A DNA stretch of 64,000 bases from Peromyscus leucopus. Lineage: Eukaryota; Chordata; Mammalia; Rodentia; Cricetidae. Numbering within the stretch: the first letter of the stretch is position 1; each line of letters begins with the position of its first letter. Location: contig NC_051068.1 of NCBI RefSeq assembly GCF_004664715.2, positions 56,258,518-56,322,517 on the forward strand. The letters are read 5' to 3'. Below are positions 56,315 to 64,000 of this stretch, in pieces. The notes under the pieces were generated by a model. The model did no database searches. It worked only from the letters and a program-made list of their open reading frames with translations, and was not told the DNA's origin. A program made the translations under genes and the position numbers.

Positions 56315-56810
56315 AAGTCATTTTCAAAGTTGTCCAGATTTATGGGCAGCTACTATGCCAGTACCTCAGCTCGTCACCAGCGGCTTTGCTGACGGGCATA
56401 ACTCTGCCCACTCCCACCCAGCCTTGAGTCCATCTTTGCTAAGCTCTGGTTTGGTCAGTCCTCATCCCCAGAGCTGGAGCCCAGAGTCAGAGAGAAGGCA
56501 GAGGATTCTTTGTCCTGCTCTACTTTTTCTCTGTGGCTCCCTCTCTTCGTGGAACCAGAAGCACAACGTGTAGAGAGTGCTCCTGTGGACCTGGTCCAAA
56601 AAGTGGCCATTGCCTTCTATGAGACTGGATGAGAGAAGATGGAATGCCCGGCCTTTCTTGACTTCCCATACACCTCTGTACACTGACTATAAATAAGAGC
56701 TAACCGGAATACGGCTTACAGAAGTCCAAAAGTGGTAACAATTTAAACAGTCAACAACAAAAACCCTAATTCAATAAATTATACTGCCAGTATAATATAC
56801 TATATAATAT
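56315..56810. other. Unique upstream flank
   Basis: Nothing recognised. Confidence 0.45.
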
Positions 56811-56814
56811 AATA

Positions 56815-56950
56815 TACTGCGCACCACTAATCCCAGCGTTTTGAGGCAGAGGCAGGCGGATCTCTGTGAGTTCAAGGCCAGCTTGGTTTACACAGTGAGT
56901 TCCAGGACAGTCAGGGGTACTTAACGGGACCCTGTTTCCAAAACAACAAA
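56815..56950 (+). mobile_element. B1 SINE, 5' truncated
   Basis: gcgcaccactaatcccagcg...gaggcagaggcaggcggatc...gtgagttccaggacagtcag...gaccctgtttcc. Confidence 0.85.
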
Positions 56951-56954
56951 ATAA

Positions 56955-57370
56955 ATAGATAAATAAATAATTCTAAAACAATGGAATACTATCAAAACTA
57001 TCAAAATCACATTTTCAAGATCACTTAATAATAACACTACCTGCTTAACCTTGTATTTAGTAAAAAGGTGTGTGCGGGGTCCAAACCTGAATTTACAGTG
57101 AGAAACATAATGAAGGAGTGTTACAGTGTTTGCCTAGCATTTGTGAGTGAGTGCTAGAGCTTAGCCCTGAGCTGGGAGAAACACAGAATGAGGTAGGAGG
57201 GAGGAAAGAAAGACGGAGGGCAAGGGAGCAGAGGAATGTGAGGGAGGGAAATAGGAGCAAGAGAGTAAAGGACATTTAACAGAGGGAAATATCCAAGTGT
57301 TAACAGTCAGTGGCTGCCTTTGCTTACCGATCTTTTTTGAAGTTTGTATGCACATATGTAACTCTGTGTG

Positions 57371-57401
<31 letters not shown>

Positions 57402-58190
57402 TCGTGTGTTCGTGTGTTCATGGCTGTTTGAACTGATGTTAAGGGAATCCTGCCTCAAAAGGCCCTGAGAACAGCTTTCAGATCTGTGGAGCTTTCTTGT
57501 CTTTTTTTAATCTGCTGGGTTTTTTCCTACCCCAATCTCTAGTGGCTGTCAATCTGTACGTTAGGATAGTTACTGCCCACTTGTGAGTTAGAGAGTCAGT
57601 TCAGTTTGTGGTGCCTGACATTCCAGGCCTTGTGCCTCGTTTTGGATTGTATGTGTCTAGCCGTCAGAGGGAATTCTACTCAAGCTCTTCACATATCACG
57701 ATATAATAACAAACAACTGATAGTTGCTACCTAGATAATTATGAGACATGGTGTCATGAACAAATGATTATTTTTGAGACCGTAGGCGGAATTTAAATGC
57801 TAGAGAAGGGCTATTTTTAAAACGGTGTCCTCCAAATCGTGTCTCAATGTCTAAAAACAAGAAGGATCAAAACCAAACCAATGAAAAAAAGTTGTTTTTT
57901 TTTTTAAAATGAATATTATTAGTAACAATTTTCATACCACCCATACAGGCAGAACTTAGCACACCCATTGAAAGAGAAACCCAAGTGAAGCAGCATTTCA
58001 AAATCCCTACTTAATTATATAATAGCTCATCTCCAGCTTGGTACAGCCATGAAAGTCCCACACCTCAAGCATGGCAGCAAGTACCAACTTTCCAAGTAGC
58101 AGGAGGTAGAGACAGGAGGATCAGGAGTTCTAGGTCAGCCTAGGCATGTATACATGAGAGGGTCTGAAATCCAACTCCCATCACCCCCCA
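56955..58190. other. Upstream flank with GT tract and weak SINE remnants
   Basis: (GT)n at about 57375-57401. A degenerate B1-like fragment lies near 58040-58140 (caggaggtagagacaggagg then atcaggagttctaggtcagcc). No gene. Confidence 0.45.
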
Positions 58191-58194
58191 CAAA

Positions 58195-58450
58195 GAAGGG
58201 ATGAGGAGAAGGCTCAGTGGATACAGTGCTTGCTGTACAAGAGCCACAGTTCGGATCCCTAGCACCCATATAAAGAGGGAGGTGTGGCAGCACGTACCTG
58301 TAACCCCAGTGCTAGGCACATGGGGCTGGTCAGTAAGTCTAGCCAAAGGTTGAGTTCCAGGTATACTGAGAGACCATGTCTCAGCAAAATACAGTAGAGA
58401 ATGATTAAAGAAAACACCAGACACCAACCTCTGACCTCCATATTTGCATT
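58195..58450 (+). mobile_element. Composite rodent SINE (tRNA head, B1-like body)
   Basis: gagaaggctcagtggataca...gttcggatccctagcaccca...acctgtaaccccagtgctag...ctgagagaccatgtctcagc...accaacctctgacctccata. Confidence 0.75.
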
Positions 58451-58454
58451 GCTC

Positions 58455-59685
58455 TGATGAAAAAAAAAAACCAAAGTCTCCTTGAAGAGCAAGTATCTAA
58501 TTTTTTTTAAAAAAATGTTTGCTTGTGATATGCATGTATCTATGCATGTTTCTGGCATGTGGACATGCGTATCGTGTGCATGTGCACATGTGCACACATG
58601 GATGTGGAGTCCAGAGGTTGCCACTGGGTGTCTAGCCCAGTCTCTCCACATTATATACTGAGGCATAGCCTCTCACTTATACCCAGAGCTCACTCACTTG
58701 GCCTTACTCTGGGATCTCCTCTTTCCATCCCCCAATACATCCTGGGCTTGGAGGTCTCATGAATCCACTCCACCAAAGCAACAAGTGCTGACCAGCTTAA
58801 AGATGTATTTCTCCGAAGAACCTTCGCTTGTTCCAGAGACCGAGTCCTGAAGCACCCAGGATTTTTTCACTTGAGGTACCGTGCCTTTGGGGCATCCATC
58901 CAAAGCTGCTAGGAATGCCTCGGGATCACACTGGTGTAAATCCATGCCATCTCTTCTCATTCCGGATTCCTACTGGCTGCTCAGGAGTTCATTTATTCTG
59001 TGGATATTTATTGGAGACCCACCACAAGGCTAGGCATGGCTCTCAGATTTCAGCCTTTCCTCCTGCTCTGGACTCCACAGGAATTGTGAAATAAACCATG
59101 GAATAAGTGGAAAACTTCGCTTAAGAGAAACGGTTCATACTTTGATTCATTCTAGGTCTTTTCTCCCTCCTGACTTCTGTTGAATTTTTAAATCCAAAGC
59201 AAAAGTAAAAAGCAAAGGCAGTTTGACTTGCAAAATATCTGTCTTACCACAACCTCTGCTTTCTTCCATATTTACAGTGGGTTTTGGGGGGGCACCTTGA
59301 TTTGTTTTCTTTGTTATTCATGGATGGATTTGAGACTCCTCGTCACACACACACACACCCCTGGAAAAGGAAGGAATGAACATCTGCTTGCTCCCACAGA
59401 AGGCAAGCTCTTATGTCCACATTCAGCCTTTATCTGACAGGAGATGACTATGTTACACTCTGAGAAGTCACTTTGGTTTCATTTTGTTCTGCTTTGTCAT
59501 ATTCGTCCCCACACTATCATTCAAGACATTCTTCCTAGGTAATTTGAGGTCTAGTCATCTTATGCTTGAACATAAAGGCTTCAGTGAATTTAGTAGACGC
59601 TGGTTGTCTGGACTATCCATAAGGTCTCTAATGGGAGGGGAAATCTCTAATGGTAAATTTTCTAGGCTGGATGAATGTCAGTTGG
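58455..59685. other. Upstream flank, mostly unrecognised
   Basis: A degenerate reverse SINE lies at about 58510-58730 (tctagcccagtctctccaca...gcatagcctctcacttatac). A MIR/L2-like phrase occurs at 58985-59050 (gttcatttattctgtggata then tttattggagaccc). No gene. Confidence 0.4.
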
Positions 59686-59689
59686 TGTT

Positions 59690-59835
59690 TGCCTAGCATG
59701 TACAAAACCTTGTTGGATTCTCAGCATGACTTGAACTGAGTTTGAGGGCACACCTCTGTAAATCGCAGTACTAAAGAGGTAGAAGCAGGACCAGAAGTTC
59801 AAGGTCATCCTCAGCTACATAGTGAGTTCCTTTAG
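59690..59835 (+). mobile_element. B4-type SINE
   Basis: tgtttgcctagcatgtacaa then aaccttgttggattctcagc (head), and agaagttcaaggtcatcctc then agctacatagtgagttcc (body). Confidence 0.75.
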
Positions 59836-59918
59836 CCTGGACCCCTTTAGAAGCCAGCAGGCAAGTGGGAAAATGTGGCAATCTAGCAAGCCTTGCACGC
59901 ATGCAGACAGACAGACAG

Positions 59919-59919
<1 letters not shown>

Positions 59920-59957
<38 letters not shown>
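59920..59957 (+). repeat. (AC)19 microsatellite
   Basis: Uninterrupted AC units. Confidence 0.95.
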
Positions 59958-59958
<1 letters not shown>

Positions 59959-60384
59959 TCAGTATGCTAGAAACAACTGTGTACGTGGAAGGGCTCTGAA
60001 ACAGAATATCCAAGGCCCTGAGTTTCATCCCCAGAACCACAAATATGACTGTATGCACGAGCACACACACAGAGAGAGAGAGAGAAAACAAAACTGTAAC
60101 TGAATAGTCAACACATATGATCATATATGTAAACGTGTCAATGAAGCAATTGCCTGTCTTGTTCAATGATTTAATCATCAAGTCCTGCTTGAACAAAGGA
60201 TTAAACAATAGAATTTGACTCATGCTTTTAAACTTCCAGAAGCCATTCAGTATTTCATAGACAGTGCTCTGGGTTTCTACTTCTGAACAGCCATGGACAT
60301 TGGCTAATAATAACTAATGTGCTTCACTGCTGAGGGCAAACAAAAACCTGATGAGTGGATTTTTTTTTCATCTAAAGTCAAAAG

Positions 60385-60550
60385 GTTGAGCTGGAGGTGT
60401 AGCTCAGGGGTAAGGACTTGTCTAGCATCTATGAAGCCCTGGGTTCCATGCCAACATTTGAAAGAAGAAGAAAAAGAGAAGGAAGGGAGGGAAGAAGGGA
60501 GGAAAAGAATAAGTGAGGGAGGTAAGGAAGAAAAGAAATGAAAGAAAAAA
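60385..60550 (+). mobile_element. ID-like SINE head with purine-rich tail
   Basis: gagctggaggtgtagctcag then gggtaaggacttgtctagcatctatgaagccctgggttcc, followed by a GAAG/GGAA-rich tail. The tRNA-like appearance is SINE-derived. Confidence 0.75.
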
Positions 60551-60834
60551 ATGATGTCTGACCTTAAATCCCAGCTACTCAGGAAGTCACACTCCCTCTC
60601 CCCTCATAGAACATCCTCTACATTGTGGCTCAGCAGATAACTAGAAAGGATGGATGACATCTACGGGATCTCTATGGCCGCCATGGCCAGAGAGAAACCG
60701 TTCGTGGGAGTCAGGAAGGTAGTTTCATTCAACACAACTAATATCCAGTGTTGGTTTAAAAGTAGAGTCTGACCCAAGGAATTTATTTATTTATTTATTT
60801 GTTTTTTTTGTTTTGTTTTTGTTTTGTTTTGTTT

Positions 60835-60996
60835 TGTTTTTTGAGACAGGGTTTCTCTGTGTAGCTTTGCGCCTTTCCTGGAACTCACTTTGTAGCCCAG
60901 GCTGGCCTCGAACTCACAGAGATCTGCCTGCCGCTGCCTCCTGAGTGCTGGGATTAAAGGCGTGCACCACCACCACCACCACCACCACCAGGCCCG
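60835..60996 (-). mobile_element. Young B1 SINE with CCA expansion
   Basis: ttttttgagacagggtttct...gtagctttgcgcctttcctg...tgctgggattaaaggcgtgc then (ACC/CCA) x8 at about 60966-60990. Flanks cccaaggaatttattta (left) and cccgaggagtttatttta (right) look like a target duplication. Confidence 0.93.
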
Positions 60997-60999
60997 AGG

Positions 61000-61910
61000 A
61001 GTTTATTTTAAGAATATGTGAGGAGAGCACAATTTGGTGAAAATTTTTCTGGTGATAAATAATTCAATCCCATGTGCACAATAAAATTTGAGATGTGACT
61101 ACATTGAAACTCTTTGTAAAGTACATGTGATATCTCCCTAAAGATGGGGTCTATAGATTGACTACATGTGACACCTTCCATAAAGATGGGTTTTATAGAC
61201 TAACAAGTTCACAATAAGTGTCTGTGGGAGGATCCAGTGTGGCCTCACAGATAACGCAAAGGTCACCATGCAATTAATCACTTCCCCTCGCGGTCTCCTG
61301 GGTGGAAAATAGATTATTTGTCTCTCCCTTTGAATAGACAACCCTGTGTGCTTAACATTCCTGGGTCCTCATGCTTATCTGTGAGCACAAGAACCTTTGT
61401 GCTTCTCACAACATCAAAGAGAGGGCCCCAAAACCACTGTGTCCAGGCCCCTATCCTAAGGTCCCAGACTCCGAACCTTCAGCACTGTGAGAAATGAACT
61501 TCTTTTCAAAAATGTCAAGCGTGTGGCATCCTGTTATAGCAAGAGAGCTTATGAAGACAATTGAATTCCAATTCAAATGACCTGGAGTTTCCATTAGAGG
61601 AGTTGGATCACCGAATCAAATAATGGCAAAACAGCAAGCTAATATTTATAATATTTAAATTCCAATTGTTTGGGGAAATTCAACAATGAAGTCAAAAACC
61701 ACCCAGGAAAGGCCCTTAGCCACAGGCAGTGGGGGCTTTTTATGACCAGCAGTTCTAAATTCTCCACTGAAATTTGGCTTTTGGGGGGCACATTTTGTAC
61801 ATATTCCTAGCTGTAATTACCAGCTGGAGGAGATCAGTGGAGAAGGATCTTCCCTCTCTTCTGTCCTTCCTCTTCCTCCTTTCCTTGCCTCTCTTTCCCC
61901 CTCCCCACTT
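61000..61910. other. Unique upstream flank
   Basis: An internal near-repeat: ctccctaaagatggggtcta (61134 region) and ttccataaagatgggtttta (61173 region). No gene or family recognised. Confidence 0.45.
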
Positions 61911-61915
61911 TCGGT

Positions 61916-61973
61916 TGTGTGCGTGTGTGTGCGTGTGCGTGTGCGCATGTGTGTGTGTGTGCGTGTGCGTGTG

Positions 61974-62013
<40 letters not shown>
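61916..62013 (+). repeat. (GT)n/(GC) compound microsatellite
   Basis: About 98 bp of alternating purine-pyrimidine GT with interspersed GC steps, a Z-DNA-prone tract. Confidence 0.95.
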
Positions 62014-62014
<1 letters not shown>

Positions 62015-62144
62015 AGATGCTGTTTGATCATCTTACTACGTTGAGCTCCAAACTCCAGAGCTCAAAGCAATATTCTTCCTTAAACTGCCTCAGTTCTAGC
62101 ACTGCAGACTCAGGCCACCACACCCAGCTCTCTCTTTGGAGGGA

Positions 62145-62275
62145 GGAGTGGCCTTTTGAGACAGGCCATACAGCCCAGGCGAACTTTGAATCAACTATGG
62201 AGCCAAGGATGACAGTGAACTCCTGATCCTCCTGCCTCCAAACCCCGAGTCACAGGCATGCACCACCACACCTTG
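62145..62275 (-). mobile_element. Decayed B1-type SINE
   Basis: ttttgagacaggccatacag then cccaggcgaactttgaatc...tcctgatcctcctgcctcca...acaggcatgcaccaccacac. Confidence 0.7.
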
Positions 62276-62289
62276 CTTCTTTTCACTTT

Positions 62290-63080
62290 TGAAGTAAAAA
62301 GCATAATTCAATATCAGTGATTAATGGTGGGAGTCTGATTTTACTACTCACTATGGAATTTTACTTCATTTTTAGCAGCCCTGGAATAAGTGTAAGTAGA
62401 ATAGGAGTAGAAAATTTATTTTTCTTAAACTTGGTGTGACATTGTATATGGCCTCAAAACAAAACAAACAATGACAGCCCAGAAAAGAAACGAGGGTGTC
62501 CTCTGTCGCAGCCATCTGTGAATGTGCTCATTGGCAGCAAGGCTGTGAGTCTCATAAAGCCTTCAGAGAGATCGGACGTGGCCCATAAATATTAAAAGGA
62601 ATTTACCTTTGTATATTTAAAAAGACTAAGCCAATACAATTCATCACTTTGTGTGTTATCAGTCAAAACCCATCTTTTCCAGTCAAATGATCAGTTTAAT
62701 TTTAAAGCATTTATATTCTTGCCGATGAGGTCTTTCTCTGAATATCTTGGACACTGAAGAAATAATCCCCAAGATTAGCACCAAGCATCATTAGAACGCT
62801 GTAACAGAAAAGGTGGAGAAGCGATCGATCGTTTACAAATCGCTGCCTTCAACTCTCGAAAAAGATGTTGGTGGATTCATTCAGAATGCAGAAGAATGCA
62901 TTCTTCGGGAAATAAAGTTATACGTGGTGGATAGGTTTCCAGCAGGGTTTGTAAGCCAACGAACCTCCTCACGATGGGACCAAAGAACTCCAGACATCTG
63001 CAGTTCATTCCAGAACACGGAGAAATCCCATCCTCCACTGAGGATGCTGGAATGGCCGCCTGCATTCTGACACTCCCTCC
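62290..63080. promoter_or_regulatory. SINE-free block, candidate conserved non-coding element
   Basis: About 0.8 kb of clean unique sequence with AT-rich homeobox-like cores (cagtgattaatggt, cagtttaattttaaagc) and an unusual CpG-rich palindrome cgatcgatcg at 62822-62831. An 85-codon plus frame (62813-63070) overlaps antisense frames and has no recognised domain. Called only as a candidate. Confidence 0.25.
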
Positions 63081-63304
63081 CTCGGGAAAAGGAAGAGGAA
63101 AAACTCAAGAGGAAAGGATTTCGAGGTAGCCAGTGTGAATGGAGACGGGTGTGGCGCATAAATAAAAGGGATGCCTTGGGTTAGTTTCCAGGATGTGGGA
63201 AGACCTAGTTCAAATCCTTCCTTCCTTCCTTGTCATTCACAGTAAATTTGTCATTGTACCTTTGATAGATAATGCTGGACAGGAAATGAAAAAGGGCTGG
63301 TTTT

Positions 63305-63503
63305 TTTTGTTTGTTTGTTTTTTGTTTCTTTTGGGGGCGGGCTCAGGGTAGGGAGGTTTTCGAGGCAGGGTCTCTCTGTGTAGTTTTGGTATCTGTCCTG
63401 GATTTTGCTCTGTAGACCAGGTTGGCCTCAAACTCACAGAGATCCGCCTGGCTCTGCCTCCCGAGTGCTGGGATTAAAGGCGTGAGCCACCACCACCAGG
63501 CAA
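63305..63503 (-). mobile_element. B1 SINE
   Basis: ttttcgaggcagggtctctc...ctgtagaccaggttggcctc...tgctgggattaaaggcgtga then gccaccaccaccaggc. The reverse A-tail is a T/G-rich run at 63300-63330. Confidence 0.9.
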
Positions 63504-63504
63504 A

Positions 63505-64000
63505 AAAGGGCTGTTTGTAGTCACCACTTCCCTGTACTACTTGTGACATGTGAACGTCCATGTCATCATCCTCTGGCACAAATATCATGATCCATGGCCT
63601 ACCAATGACATCTGCATGTTGGAGACCTCCTTAGGGACGTTTCCAAGTGTTCCCATCCTTGAACATAAATAGCACGAAGATCAGAATTCCGATTTGTGAA
63701 TGCCATTCATCATCAGTGGTCAGGCTGATGGCCACTGTTTCCCCTGCTGAGGCAAAGGCAAGACCACTTCTCCGTTAAAGAGGAAATCATTTTACAATCT
63801 AAAGACCTGACTGAAACCAAGAGGTGAGAAGAAATAAGATGCAACTGAGGACAAGATAAGCATTCTCTTAATGAGATAAGTAAAGTATGCATCCACCCAA
63901 TTCCCTTCTCCCCCAGGAGTGGCTTACAGACACTCAAGGCTAAGCCTGCTTCAAACTCAGAAAGTAGAATTTTGACTCATTCCTCTCTGCATTTCCAAAC
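63505..64000. other. Unique upstream flank
   Basis: Nothing recognised to the end of the window. Confidence 0.45.

Noticed and set aside
59771..60223. 150-codon minus frame with CVCVCV stretch
   Set aside because: Driven by the AC microsatellite and B4 SINE text.

Overview
The window looks like nuclear DNA of a murid-like rodent, most likely a cricetid (hamster, vole or deer mouse group). It is packed with rodent-specific SINEs: B1, B2 and the ID/B1 fusion B4. The youngest B1 copies share a 3' half with the caggaaaggcgcaaagctac signature that I associate with cricetids. Many (CA)n/(GT)n tracts and a few ancient L2, MIR and L1 relics are also present. No bacterial-style gene organisation exists, and nearly all short open frames are chance or repeat-derived.

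The only host coding sequence I can support is one exon on the minus strand at 39780-39848. It encodes MASYVDNSFRQAVMKNP... followed directly by a GT splice donor, which I recognise as the first coding exon of Rapgef2 (PDZ-GEF1/RA-GEF-1, a Rap GTPase exchange factor). It sits in a CpG island at about 39.44-40.99 kb. Rapgef2 therefore reads leftwards: 1-39779 is part of its first intron, and 41-64 kb is upstream flank with no recognised gene.

Intron 1 (1-39779) contains many SINEs, a sense-strand Rps11 processed pseudogene (15.4-15.8 kb), a putative solo LTR (about 17.2-17.5 kb), a GGAT/GGGT array (20.1-20.3 kb), an imperfect duplication (22.74/23.20 kb), an intact non-autonomous hAT element of URR1 type with an 8-bp target duplication (28.49-28.67 kb), and an AT-rich homeodomain/POU-motif cluster (about 5.76-6.0 kb) that could be an enhancer.

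The strangest stretch is about 28.97-37.19 kb. For some 8 kb the SINE carpet stops, CpG is not depleted, strand composition is erratic, and a B2 element at its left edge dissolves into a badly garbled copy. The best explanation is low-accuracy sequence in the assembly, such as an uncorrected long-read gap fill, rather than a new biological system, but this needs direct testing.

The upstream flank (41-64 kb) carries two L2 relics, MIR fragments, a 5'-truncated L1 with a 12-bp target duplication (49.26-50.52 kb), related rodent repeats in opposite orientation (53.4 and 54.4-55.2 kb), and two SINE-poor stretches (55.2-55.9 and 62.3-63.1 kb) that look like conserved non-coding candidates. No tRNA, rRNA, CRISPR or operon-like feature was found.
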